Source of the DNA: a virus
IMG/VR virus record: IMGVR_UViG_3300027749_000346
Coordinates: 1-31,692 of that record
DNA: 31,692 bases
Strand: one strand, 5' to 3'
Part shown: piece by piece, positions 23,470 to 30,709 of the stretch
How positions within the stretch are numbered: position 1 is the stretch's first letter
How the letters are laid out: every line of letters starts with the position of its first letter
The notes under the pieces: generated by a model
What the model saw: only the letters and a program-made list of their open reading frames with translations
Told to the model about the DNA's origin: nothing
Database searches by the model: none
Position numbers and translations under genes: made by a program

Positions 23470-24185
23470 TGGGCGGCGGTAAATCATCTGGCAATCAAAC
23501 AACAACTGTTCAACCAATGCAGGAGCAGAAAGATCTGCTTGCGGCACAAACTGGATTCCTTACAAACACGGCATTTCCTGCTTATAAACAAACTGTAGGC
23601 GGCGCTGGAGATGTTCTAAGCCAAGTCATGCCAGCCGTTAAACAAGCTGCAAGCGGGGCTTCTAATATGGCTGCAAGGACTGGCGGTTTGCAAGAAATTG
23701 CTGGTACAGGAGCATTGGCAACCGGCCTTGGCGGTTTGGCTTCTTTGTTTGGACCTGACTACGAAAAAAATCAAATAAATGCCGCTTTGCAAACTGGTCG
23801 AGAATCAGCACGTGAATCACAATTAGGTCAGAACGCTATGTACGGCGGTGCTGGTGGCCTTGGTGGCGCTCGCATGGCTTTGGCTGACAAGAATCTTGCT
23901 TCACTGAATGCTCAACGTCAAGCCACTGCGGCTGCAACTGCACAAGCTGGTGTACAGGCCAACAAGGCTGCTGCTGCTAACCAACTGGCTCAGTATGGTG
24001 GTCAGAACTTGGGCGCGGCTCAACAGGCTGCTGCCGCTCAGGTTGGATTGGCTGGCGCTCCACAGGATGTTTACAGCAAATACGCTTCAGTGGTTTATGG
24101 TATTCCTCAAGCAAATACAACGCCTGTATTTACTGGTACTCAAGGAACAACCACTTCAGGACGTTCTAAGAGTTCTGGATTTTAA
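23469..24185 (+). CDS. Putative internal virion / ejection protein 1
   Basis: This 238-residue protein starts MGGGKSSGNQTTTVQP and continues with a helical, Ala/Gly/Gln-rich body (about 30-200). The N-terminal GGG plus Thr/Gln-rich linker and the Gly- and Ala-rich amphipathic helices are typical of small proteins in podovirus ejection clusters. No enzyme motif is visible. It is the first of four consecutive genes that would fill the internal-protein position seen after tail genes in P22- and T7-like phages. A minor tail protein is the alternative. Confidence 0.55.
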   Translation: MGGGKSSGNQTTTVQPMQEQKDLLAAQTGFLTNTAFPAYKQTVGGAGDVLSQVMPAVKQAASGASNMAARTGGLQEIAGTGALATGLGGLASLFGPDYEKNQINAALQTGRESARESQLGQNAMYGGAGGLGGARMALADKNLASLNAQRQATAAATAQAGVQANKAAAANQLAQYGGQNLGAAQQAAAAQVGLAGAPQDVYSKYASVVYGIPQANTTPVFTGTQGTTTSGRSKSSGF

Positions 24186-24197
24186 GGAACAATCATG
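24180..24197 (+). repeat. 18-base leader identical to 9031-9048
   Basis: The same ttttaaggaacaatcatg precedes the decoration gene. Here it overlaps the stop of the upstream gene, so its conservation is not explained by the coding sequence. Confidence 0.7.
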
Positions 24198-24878
24198 CCA
24201 TCACAATTTGAAAATGCAGGGTTGGGAATGTTTGGCCGTGAAAAAAGTTATGTAAACAATAATAATCCATTGTCTACGGCTTTAGGTGGCTTAAAAGATT
24301 TTGGAATCATGTATGGCATGGATAAAGCTGGCGTGTTTGACTATTTAAATAAAGTAGGCGAACAAAAACAGGCCATGATGGACAAATATCCTGCTCTTTC
24401 AGGAAAAAAACCTGCTGGAGCTATTGCACCTTCTCCTTCTGGAGATGATTATGCTTCTTGGGATACTGCTTCCCCTGCTATTTCTGGCGCTGTTGATCCT
24501 GCCGCCGCTAAACCTTCTGTAACAAATAATGCCACTTTGAATAGCGATGAATTAACTCCAATTTCAGAAGACGCTGCCAATAATTTATTTAAGCCAATAG
24601 AAGAAGCTCCAGCAATAAGCAATCCAATAAAACAACGAACAACAGACAATGCGCCTTTTAAACCCCTCCAAGCAGCACCGCCGCCACAAGTGGGATTTAG
24701 CGGCGTAAGTCCTAATGCTTTAGAGCCAAGAAATCCTGCTCAAGATGAAACCGCAATGCAAGCGCAATACGCATCTAATCAAAATCCAAATCAATCAGTT
24801 GGACAAGGTGGTAATAATGGAGGTGGGGAGGTTGCCCAAAAAGTTGCTTCAACATTGTTATCTTTATTTTTAGGATAA
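24195..24878 (+). CDS. Hypothetical protein of ejection cluster
   Basis: This 227-residue protein has an N-terminal 70 residues that look helical (LSTALGGLKDFGIMYGMDKA) and a long Pro/Ala/Ser/Asn-rich, probably disordered centre. The C terminus ends in a Gly/Asn-rich linker followed by a short hydrophobic helix, VAQKVASTLLSLFLG. Such a C-terminal amphipathic helix could insert into a membrane or bind the capsid interior. The start uses the AAGGA leader duplicated at 9031. I do not recognise the family. Confidence 0.6.
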   Translation: MPSQFENAGLGMFGREKSYVNNNNPLSTALGGLKDFGIMYGMDKAGVFDYLNKVGEQKQAMMDKYPALSGKKPAGAIAPSPSGDDYASWDTASPAISGAVDPAAAKPSVTNNATLNSDELTPISEDAANNLFKPIEEAPAISNPIKQRTTDNAPFKPLQAAPPPQVGFSGVSPNALEPRNPAQDETAMQAQYASNQNPNQSVGQGGNNGGGEVAQKVASTLLSLFLG

Positions 24879-24881
24879 ATC

Positions 24882-26630
24882 ATGGATCAATATACAACCC
24901 CATTAGGATTGCAAGTTAGACCTGGTGCAAACGCAGGTTATTTCAATTCAACTAAGACTGATATTGCCTTGCCTCCAGAAAATCAAGGTAATGGCGCTGT
25001 TGCCCCTGCTGAAGTTGCTCAAAACAATTATGCTAACAATGTTTCTTTAACGCCTGTAGTAGATATTGTAAAAAATGCAACGCCACAAGAAATTGTTGAT
25101 ACTGGAATTGATACAGGCAATGTTGCTAAAGTAAAAAACTTTGCTTTGCAAAACCCAAACACTTCTGAAGGTGAAGCTGCATCACATTTAGCTGGTGCAT
25201 TTGAAAAAGGATATAAAGAAGCTGTTCAATTTGCTGGTGATCTAAACAGCCCTGAAGGTAGACAGCGAGCTTTAGACACTTATAAAAAAGATCCTGTTCG
25301 CTATGGCGATGCAATGATGGCCTATATAACGGGTGACAAAACAACTGCTTTTAACATTATTACTGGTGGCGCTGTAAAAAGCGAATATAGATATTTACCT
25401 GATTCAGGTCGCCCTGTTGAAGTCAAAACAAATGCCCTTGGGAAAATTGTGTCAGTGACAGACATGAAAAGTGGAGTCATTATTCCGCAAAATGAATATG
25501 GCGCATTAGGAGGCAGTCTTTCTTCATTGGAAAACACAATAGCATGGAAAAACAAACAACAAAGGCGCGAATTTAATACAGGAGAAGCAAATAAAGCCAA
25601 TGCAGCTTTTCAAGCTATTGGAGCAGCATCAACTGCTAAAGCTCCTTTAGTTGATGAGCATTTGGAAATCATGAAAGAATTCATGAATGCTATTCCTGGT
25701 ATGTCCAAAGAAACCAGAATGGATATTTTAAATATTGCTTCTGCACAAACAAGTTTAAGTAAGAGTTTACAAAAAACTCGTCAAATACTTGATCAATTTA
25801 CAGCAAATAAAGGATCATCTGTTGGCGCAGAAGACAAGCAATTACTTCAAGGAACTTTGGGACCAAAAGGTTTTAATATTAATGGCAATAACGAAATTGT
25901 TGATAGATCTGGAACAAAAGTAGATAAAGGAACGCTGGATCAATTGATGGATGTTCAATCCAACAATGCTTCTTTAGATAGATCGTATTTGCAGCAACAA
26001 GCTAATTTGGCGGCTAAGGTTCAAGCGGGCCTTTTGACAAATGAACAATTTATAAAATTAGAACGTGCATTGCAATTAAGCACTCAAATTCAAAAAATCA
26101 ATACTGATGTTGCAATGAAACATGGCAATCCAGTATTTACTGTGCCAACTGAAAGCGCAAACATGCTTGATCAAGCACATCGTCCAGTTGCGCAAGCATT
26201 GCAAGAAAAATTTAACATTGAAGCTGTTAATTTATTTAATCAATGGAAAGAAGAACAATTAAAAATGGCAAGAACGGTTGAACAAAATTTTGTTCCTGCT
26301 CCTGGTCAGTTAGAAAACGCCTTTACCAAAACTGACGAATATAAGGGTTTGCAAAAAAGTTACAGCAAACAAATTAAAGACGTTATAAATACTCCATACC
26401 TTGAACGCAAGGGAAATGTTGCCGGTCCAAATATTACTTCATTAACCAATAATCCAGAAGCGGCGGTAAATGCAACAATTCCAGTTAGAGAGTCACCTAA
26501 AGCTATAGGTGAAGGAGATATGAAAAAAGAAGATATTGCGTTAAAAGCAAAAGAAGACGCTCGACAAGCTAATTTAAAAAAAGAAGAAACAGCCCGTAAA
26601 TTAAGAGAAGCACATACCAGAAAAGATTAA
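24882..26630 (+). CDS. Putative internal virion / ejection protein 2
   Basis: This 582-residue protein has an extended N terminus, a mixed domain near residues 115-215 and a mostly helical body (about 215-500), ending in a highly charged Lys/Glu/Arg coiled-coil tail. No membrane segment and no lytic-transglycosylase or peptidase motif is visible. Size and place between smaller internal proteins and the Pro/Ala-rich protein fit a DNA-ejection component. The base composition is A/T-rich with many TTA leucines, unlike the capsid gene. AGGA stands before the ATG. Confidence 0.58.
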   Translation: MDQYTTPLGLQVRPGANAGYFNSTKTDIALPPENQGNGAVAPAEVAQNNYANNVSLTPVVDIVKNATPQEIVDTGIDTGNVAKVKNFALQNPNTSEGEAASHLAGAFEKGYKEAVQFAGDLNSPEGRQRALDTYKKDPVRYGDAMMAYITGDKTTAFNIITGGAVKSEYRYLPDSGRPVEVKTNALGKIVSVTDMKSGVIIPQNEYGALGGSLSSLENTIAWKNKQQRREFNTGEANKANAAFQAIGAASTAKAPLVDEHLEIMKEFMNAIPGMSKETRMDILNIASAQTSLSKSLQKTRQILDQFTANKGSSVGAEDKQLLQGTLGPKGFNINGNNEIVDRSGTKVDKGTLDQLMDVQSNNASLDRSYLQQQANLAAKVQAGLLTNEQFIKLERALQLSTQIQKINTDVAMKHGNPVFTVPTESANMLDQAHRPVAQALQEKFNIEAVNLFNQWKEEQLKMARTVEQNFVPAPGQLENAFTKTDEYKGLQKSYSKQIKDVINTPYLERKGNVAGPNITSLTNNPEAAVNATIPVRESPKAIGEGDMKKEDIALKAKEDARQANLKKEETARKLREAHTRKD

Positions 26631-26641
26631 AGGGGAAAAAA

Positions 26642-28417
26642 ATGGCGGGTTTTAAGTCTGAAGAAAACAAACAGCTTTTTATCAAAGGCTTGCGAGAAGC
26701 CAACTTTACTCAAGAAGAAATTGATAGAGAAGTAAAAGACATTGAAGGCGAAGCTGCAAAGCCAGCCCCCGCTGCTGCATCACCCTCAAATTCTGCCGCA
26801 CCTCCTGTTGCTGATGCAAAAAAAGATACTAGTTCAGCCAACACAAACGCCGTAAGTTCGCCTTGGGAATTAAATACAAGTGAACCAGCGCAACAATTAA
26901 AAAGAATGGCTGAAGCTAGATCTCAAGAAGGCAGGACATTAATAGACAACATGACTCCCAGCAAAGATAATTTGCTACCTTATGGGCTTATTCCTGCTGG
27001 TGCAGCGCTTGCTGGATATGGCCTATACAAATTCGGACAAGAACTTGGTACGGATTTAAAAAGCCGATTCTTTGGACCTAAGGATCAAGCCGCTGCAAAA
27101 GTTGAACCTACCGCGTCTGATCGTCTTCCTGCGTCTGCTCAACAACCAACGTCACATGAGCAATGGGTGGCAAATTTAAGTCCAGAAGAAAGAACGCTAT
27201 ATGAGCGTTCAGAAGAAGCCAAAGCAGCAAGAGCAAGTACATCGCAATCTATGCGGAATGAACCTTCCCTTGAGCCTGAAAAAGCTTTAATTTCACCTGA
27301 AACACAAACGCCTGAACAAATCAGACAAGCTAAATTGGCGGCGGCAAGCCAAATGGCACAACAAAGCATGGTTGCAGCCCCTCCTAATGTTGCCGCTCAA
27401 CCTGTTGTGCCTACTGCGGCAGAAGAAGCTATGAATCGGGCAAGGACCAGCCAAGGGTTTACCGGAGAGAACACAGCCAATCGGATTTTAATGAATGCCG
27501 CAAAAGAACGTCTATCTGTGTTGCCTCCTGAAGTCGCACCTGTTGTTGCTGCTCCTGTAGTTGCGCCTGTTGTACCGCCTGAAGCCGCTCCTGTTGCTGC
27601 CGCCCCTGTTGAGCCTGTTGCCGCCGCGCCTGTGGAAGCTGCGCCTGAAGCGCCAAAAAACACAAACGAAAAGATTTTAGAAACCATTAACAAGGTAGCT
27701 CCTAAGGCTGAAGCAGCGCCTGTTGAAGTTGTGCCTGAAGTTGCAAAAACAACAAAAGCGCCTAAACCGGAATATTTTGAAGGTTTTAAAAAGTTACCAG
27801 GCACTGAGCGGCAACTTCTTGGAACATTGGGTGTGGCAAATAACACTGAACGCGCAAAAGCTTTAGTAAATGCTTTGAAATCAACTTTGCCTGAAGGTGC
27901 TGCACTGGAGTTTCCAAAAACTGAAGCTGGTGTTAGTAAAGGCGGTATGCCTAATCCGCAAGATGTCATGGAATTTACAAACAAGCATCTTGGCACTGAT
28001 ATGAAGCTTGATGAAAAAGGCAAATTTCCGGCTGATTTTAAATTTACCGAAGAAAATTTGACAAAAATGCATCAATCAATTCTTGATGAATATGCAAATG
28101 CTAAGACTCCTTCCGCTAAAGCTGCTGCTGAAAAAGGATTTGCAACCCTTCGGTCATTGGTTGGCCTTGCTGGCTTTGGCCTATTGGCTTATGGAAGTTT
28201 GGAAGCTTACAAGCATGGCAAAAAGACTGGTGATTGGACTCCTGCTGGCGAGCTTGGTTTAAACACAATTGCTGGCGCTATTAACCCTGCATTGTTGTTT
28301 GCTACGCATATGACCGGATTAAATGCAGGTGAAGAACAAGAACTTGCAAAACGTAGATACAACGCAATGGTCGGTGGCGGTCGTGGCGTAGCTCCTTCTT
28401 CAACTTATCAAAGGTAA
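26642..28417 (+). CDS. Pro/Ala-rich internal virion protein 3
   Basis: This 591-residue protein starts with a charged helical segment (SEENKQLFIKGLREANFTQE), has a hydrophobic segment near residues 112-133 (LLPYGLIPAGAALAGYGLYK), a Pro/Ala/Val/Glu repeat tract at about 296-340, a folded region from about 375 and a second hydrophobic region near 503-521 (LVGLAGFGLLAYGSLEAYKH) and beyond. Hydrophobic segments in a protein of an ejection cluster fit membrane penetration during DNA entry. AAAGGGG precedes the ATG. Exact function is unknown; a tail tape measure is unlikely in a short-tailed phage. Confidence 0.58.
   Translation: MAGFKSEENKQLFIKGLREANFTQEEIDREVKDIEGEAAKPAPAAASPSNSAAPPVADAKKDTSSANTNAVSSPWELNTSEPAQQLKRMAEARSQEGRTLIDNMTPSKDNLLPYGLIPAGAALAGYGLYKFGQELGTDLKSRFFGPKDQAAAKVEPTASDRLPASAQQPTSHEQWVANLSPEERTLYERSEEAKAARASTSQSMRNEPSLEPEKALISPETQTPEQIRQAKLAAASQMAQQSMVAAPPNVAAQPVVPTAAEEAMNRARTSQGFTGENTANRILMNAAKERLSVLPPEVAPVVAAPVVAPVVPPEAAPVAAAPVEPVAAAPVEAAPEAPKNTNEKILETINKVAPKAEAAPVEVVPEVAKTTKAPKPEYFEGFKKLPGTERQLLGTLGVANNTERAKALVNALKSTLPEGAALEFPKTEAGVSKGGMPNPQDVMEFTNKHLGTDMKLDEKGKFPADFKFTEENLTKMHQSILDEYANAKTPSAKAAAEKGFATLRSLVGLAGFGLLAYGSLEAYKHGKKTGDWTPAGELGLNTIAGAINPALLFATHMTGLNAGEEQELAKRRYNAMVGGGRGVAPSSTYQR
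27530..27655 (+). repeat. Pro/Ala/Val tract in internal protein
   Basis: Short units such as VAAPVVAPV and AAPVEPVAAAPVE repeat, with the DNA built from variants of GCTCCTGTTG. The tract resembles extended linkers in TonB-like or ejection proteins. The long reverse-strand open frame over it is a by-product of the repeated codons. Confidence 0.8.
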
Positions 28418-28420
28418 ATC

Positions 28421-28630
28421 ATGGCTGAAATTGATCCTATTGCTTACGGCATATTGACACAAAAAGTCGAAAATCTTGAAGCCAAGATTGAAAAGCTTGA
28501 AGTTTCAATTGATACTTTGATTGCTTTAGTAAATCAAGGCAAGGGTGGTCTTTGGATGGGCATGGCAATCATGTCTGGCCTAAGTTCAATCGTAGGTTTT
28601 CTGACACATCTGTTTCTCAATAAGAGTTAA
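28421..28630 (+). CDS. Coiled-coil plus membrane helix protein, holin-like
   Basis: This 69-residue protein has a coiled coil at about residues 12-38 (TQKVENLEAKIEKLEVSIDT) followed by one transmembrane helix at about 44-65 and a short basic end. The plan is that of XhlA-type haemolysin/holin accessory proteins and of small phage holins. AAAGG stands before the ATG. It heads the lysis cassette, so a role in membrane permeabilisation is plausible. Confidence 0.65.
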   Translation: MAEIDPIAYGILTQKVENLEAKIEKLEVSIDTLIALVNQGKGGLWMGMAIMSGLSSIVGFLTHLFLNKS

Positions 28631-28632
28631 AA

Positions 28633-28635
28633 ATT
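28633..28635 (+). promoter_or_regulatory. Possible AUU start codon
   Basis: The frame of the next membrane protein stays open upstream of its GTG at 28684, back to a stop at 28621-28623. The added residues IDPFTLALAAIAAIKQG look like the true N terminus of this protein type, whose members in other phages begin MIDP as I recall. The only codon at the right place is ATT 28633, with AAGAG 7 bases upstream. ATG, GTG or TTG do not occur in-frame there. Confidence 0.45.
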
Positions 28636-28683
28636 GATCCTTTCACACTTGCACTTGCCGCCATTGCTGCAATCAAGCAAGGT

Positions 28684-29172
28684 GTGGCGCTGTACAAGGA
28701 TGCCAAAGCGGTTGCCAAAGATGTTTCCTCCATCACAATGGAGATCTCTGGACACATTGGAAAGTTTTTTGATGCCCATGAGCAGGTTAAAGCCGCAGCA
28801 GTTGAACAAAAGAAAAATCCGCCAAAGGGTAAGTCACTAAAGGCACAGGCACTTGATAACATTTTTCAAGAGATGGAGTTAGAACGCCAAGCCACTGAGT
28901 TGAGAGAATTGTTGATTTACGGCGTAGACCCAGCTTTGGGGGCGGTATGGTCAAGGTTTCAGGATGAGTTTGAAAGATTGCAAGCTGAACAACATAAGGA
29001 GCGATTAGCGCAAGAAGCCAAAGAAAGGGTAGCATCATGGCAACGGCGAAGAATGCTAAACCAACTACAGGACAGAGCGCTAATAATCGGGGCGGTGGCA
29101 ATAGTTTTTATATACCTCCACCTGATGTTCTACGCAATCAACCAGATGAGGATAGCGAAGTGGGGTTCTTGA
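28684..29172 (+). CDS. Charged helical protein with C-terminal membrane helix
   Basis: From GTG 28684 the product is 162 residues; with the upstream AUU at 28633 it is 179. It has a helical N terminus (YKDAKAVAKDVSSITMEISG, then HIGKFFDAHEQVKAA), a charged coiled-coil centre around LERQATELRELLIYGVDPAL, and one membrane helix at about residues 131-152. The same layout occurs in a family of phage proteins of unknown function found in aquatic podoviruses. The GTG has AAGG only two bases before it, too close for good initiation, so the longer form is more likely. The gene overlaps the next by 136 bases in another frame. Confidence 0.7.
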   Translation: MALYKDAKAVAKDVSSITMEISGHIGKFFDAHEQVKAAAVEQKKNPPKGKSLKAQALDNIFQEMELERQATELRELLIYGVDPALGAVWSRFQDEFERLQAEQHKERLAQEAKERVASWQRRRMLNQLQDRALIIGAVAIVFIYLHLMFYAINQMRIAKWGS

Positions 29173-29336
29173 TTTCTTTAATTGCAATGGTAGCTGTGTT
29201 TGGTGTGCTTTTGCCTTTGATGGCAATGTTGTATTTTGACATTCTGGAAGTTAGAGAGCAGACCAAACATCAGCAGCAAGTCATCCAAAAAATGATCAAT
29301 GAAACAAAGGAAAAACGTGATGCAGATAGACCCTAA
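29037..29336 (+). CDS. Single-pass membrane protein, lysis cassette
   Basis: This 99-residue protein has a polar Asn/Gly/Pro-rich N terminus (1-40), one transmembrane helix at about 43-66 (VGFLISLIAMVAVFGVLLPL) and a charged, coiled-coil-like C terminus. The first 45 codons lie inside the preceding gene in another frame; AAAGGG before the ATG supports real translation. Its place among membrane proteins suggests a holin, antiholin or other membrane factor, but nothing identifies which. Confidence 0.62.
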   Translation: MATAKNAKPTTGQSANNRGGGNSFYIPPPDVLRNQPDEDSEVGFLISLIAMVAVFGVLLPLMAMLYFDILEVREQTKHQQQVIQKMINETKEKRDADRP

Positions 29337-29583
29337 TGACATTACTGCCAAGCATTTTATTTATTACTATGCATGGTTTTGGGCAATTGCTTCAGTGCTT
29401 TATTTTTTCTGCGTGACGTTTATTTTGTTGCCAGAGGGCGGTCGAGACTTTGCCAACATCATTCTTGGATTCCTGCTGGGTACGGCAGTTGCCACAATCA
29501 TTTCGTTCTTCTACGGTTCAAGCAAGTCAAGCAAGGACAAGACTGAAGCAATGATGAAAGGTGATGATGTTAAGCCTGTTTAA
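29320..29583 (+). CDS. Two-pass membrane protein, holin candidate
   Basis: This 87-residue protein has two membrane helices at about 12-37 (HFIYYYAWFWAIASVLYFF) and 44-65 (FANIILGFLLGTAVATIIS), then FFYGSSKSSKDKT and a charged tail. Small two-helix proteins with GTxVATIISFFYGSSxSSxDKT are familiar from phage lysis regions and are usually read as holins. I chose ATG 29320 (AAAGG 9 bases before it) over 29299, which lies within the preceding gene and has a poorer site. It overlaps the upstream gene by 17 bases and the next by 17. Confidence 0.7.
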   Translation: MQIDPNDITAKHFIYYYAWFWAIASVLYFFCVTFILLPEGGRDFANIILGFLLGTAVATIISFFYGSSKSSKDKTEAMMKGDDVKPV

Positions 29584-30052
29584 CCCTTGGGTAATTTTTT
29601 GCATTATTTTTGCCGTGGGGGCCGCCGGTACTGGTGGCTACACAAAAGGCATTGAAGCTGAACAAAATCGGCAGAAATTAATTATTGCCGCTTTGAACGA
29701 AGAAGCCAGACAAAAAGAAAAATCACTGGCTGAAACCATAAACATGACCGCCACTCAACTTTTAAAGGCTAGAAATGAAGCAAAACTTATATCTCAAAAG
29801 CGCAATGCTGATATTGAGTCTGGTGCTTTGCGGATGCGGATCCCTATCAAAGCCGCCAGCAGCACCGTATCAACCTGTGGAGATACCACCCCTGCCGCCG
29901 GAAATAGCACACAAGCAACCGCCGAACTTGACCCAAAGACTCTTCGGGATCTTATCGCCATCACCGACCAGGGAGATGCAAACACCCGACAACTCAACGC
30001 CTGTATTGATGCCTACAACCAACTCTATCAAACCTTAAAAGCCAAAAAATGA
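29567..30052 (+). CDS. Inner-membrane spanin (Rz-like)
   Basis: This 161-residue protein has an N-terminal membrane anchor (residues 7-24, PWVIFCIIFAVGAAGTGG), a long charged coiled coil (about 30-85) and a C-terminal globular part with LRDLIAITDQGDANTRQLN and ACIDAYNQLY, the ending typical of Rz-like spanins. With its outer-membrane partner it would disrupt the outer membrane in the last step of lysis. ATG 29567 follows AAAGG; GTG 29561 and ATG 29564 are alternatives. The partner gene is nested inside, which supports the assignment. Confidence 0.85.
   Translation: MLSLFNPWVIFCIIFAVGAAGTGGYTKGIEAEQNRQKLIIAALNEEARQKEKSLAETINMTATQLLKARNEAKLISQKRNADIESGALRMRIPIKAASSTVSTCGDTTPAAGNSTQATAELDPKTLRDLIAITDQGDANTRQLNACIDAYNQLYQTLKAKK
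29764..29768 (+). promoter_or_regulatory. Ribosome site of the nested spanin gene
   Basis: AAAGG at 29764-29768 stands 6 bases before the ATG at 29775, inside the inner spanin coding sequence. Good spacing supports independent translation of the nested frame. Confidence 0.75.
29775..30038 (+). CDS. Outer-membrane spanin lipoprotein (Rz1-like), nested
   Basis: This 87-residue protein lies fully inside the inner spanin gene in another frame. It has a lipoprotein signal, MKQNLYLKSAMLILSLVLCG ending at lipobox LCGC with Cys21 as the likely lipidated residue, and Gly then Ser behind it, which favours the outer membrane. The mature part is proline-rich (KPPAAPYQPVEIPPLPPE), the hallmark of Rz1-type outer spanins. 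It would bridge to the inner spanin through the periplasm. It indicates a Gram-negative host. Confidence 0.85.
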   Translation: MKQNLYLKSAMLILSLVLCGCGSLSKPPAAPYQPVEIPPLPPEIAHKQPPNLTQRLFGILSPSPTREMQTPDNSTPVLMPTTNSIKP

Positions 30053-30240
30053 TTATTTACATTCCGGTCTTTTTTGTTTGCATAGGATTGAAATGTCAGT
30101 TCTTGCAAGCAACCACCTACACTTTGAATGAAAAAGCCTGTTTGCAAGAAATTCAAGCCAAAAAAACTGAATTTATAAACAGTAATGTAAAAGTAGAAGC
30201 ATTTTGTCTAGACATGGAGATTAAAAATGAAACTATCTAA
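30049..30240 (+). CDS. Small Cys-containing protein, signal-like N terminus
   Basis: This 63-residue protein has a hydrophobic N terminus (MIIYIPVFFVCIGLKC) that could be a short signal or anchor, then a polar domain with Cys11, 16, 31 and 53, possibly two disulfide bonds in the periplasm. Small phage proteins with the pattern C(x)F...Y...C...C occur in lysis regions without a proven role. It overlaps the spanin stop as ATGA and the endolysin start by 14 bases. Confidence 0.65.
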   Translation: MIIYIPVFFVCIGLKCQFLQATTYTLNEKACLQEIQAKKTEFINSNVKVEAFCLDMEIKNETI

Positions 30241-30655
30241 AAATTTTACATTTGAAGAATTAACGCATACTGACCATCGAGAATTTGACAACACCCCCAA
30301 TGATGCTGAACTGGCAAATCTGGTGCGCTTGGCTGACTTTTTGGAGCAAGTCAAGATTGTGCTAGGTGGCAAGCCCATTATCGTAAATAGCGCGTTTCGC
30401 AGTGCCGAAGTGAACCAGGCAGTGGGTTCAAGCGATAAATCACAGCATAGGCGTGGGTGTGCCGCTGACATCCGAGTGCCTGGCATGACCCCAGATGAGG
30501 TTGTCAAAGCCATTATTAAATCTGACTTAGCCTACGATCAAGTGATCAGAGAATTTGACGCATGGACTCACGCTTCTATTCCCAATGTAGAAGGACATGA
30601 ACCCCGCCTTATGTCGCTAATTATTGACAAAAAGGGCACAAGAACTTACACATAA
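30227..30655 (+). CDS. M15-type peptidase endolysin
   Basis: This 142-residue enzyme should cleave peptide cross-links of peptidoglycan. It has the M15 zinc signature: NSAFRS at 54-59, His74 and Asp81 in SQHRRGCAADIR, and His115 in WTHAS, with Glu109 in VIREFDAWTH as the likely catalytic acid. It is a single compact domain at normal size for Peptidase_M15_3-type phage lysins and has no signal peptide, so it would need a holin to reach the wall. ATG 30227 starts inside the end of the preceding gene. Confidence 0.9.
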   Translation: MKLSKNFTFEELTHTDHREFDNTPNDAELANLVRLADFLEQVKIVLGGKPIIVNSAFRSAEVNQAVGSSDKSQHRRGCAADIRVPGMTPDEVVKAIIKSDLAYDQVIREFDAWTHASIPNVEGHEPRLMSLIIDKKGTRTYT

Positions 30656-30709
30656 ATTATCATGTCACATATATATGTACCAATATAACAAACTTTATAA
30701 GGTACATGT
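30624..30709 (+). promoter_or_regulatory. AT-rich leader with palindromes, possible promoter/operator
   Basis: A TTGACA hexamer at 30624-30629 lies inside the endolysin gene; its -10 partner at 17 bases (TACACA) is weak. TATAAC at 30684-30689 and TATAAG at 30696-30701 are better -10-like hexamers without a good -35. A perfect 12-base palindrome ACATATATATGT spans 30667-30678. ATGTACC at 30675-30681 is the reverse complement of GGTACAT at 30701-30707, forming a possible hairpin with a 19-base AT-rich loop whose 3' arm overlaps the end of the AAGG ribosome site of the next gene. Confidence 0.4.

Noticed and set aside
27397-28023. 208-codon reverse-strand open frame over the Pro/Ala-rich gene
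   Set aside because: It is the complement of a repetitive Pro/Ala/Val codon tract, gives a Gly/Ala/Thr/Ser low-complexity product, has no ribosome site, and opposes a gene supported by context.
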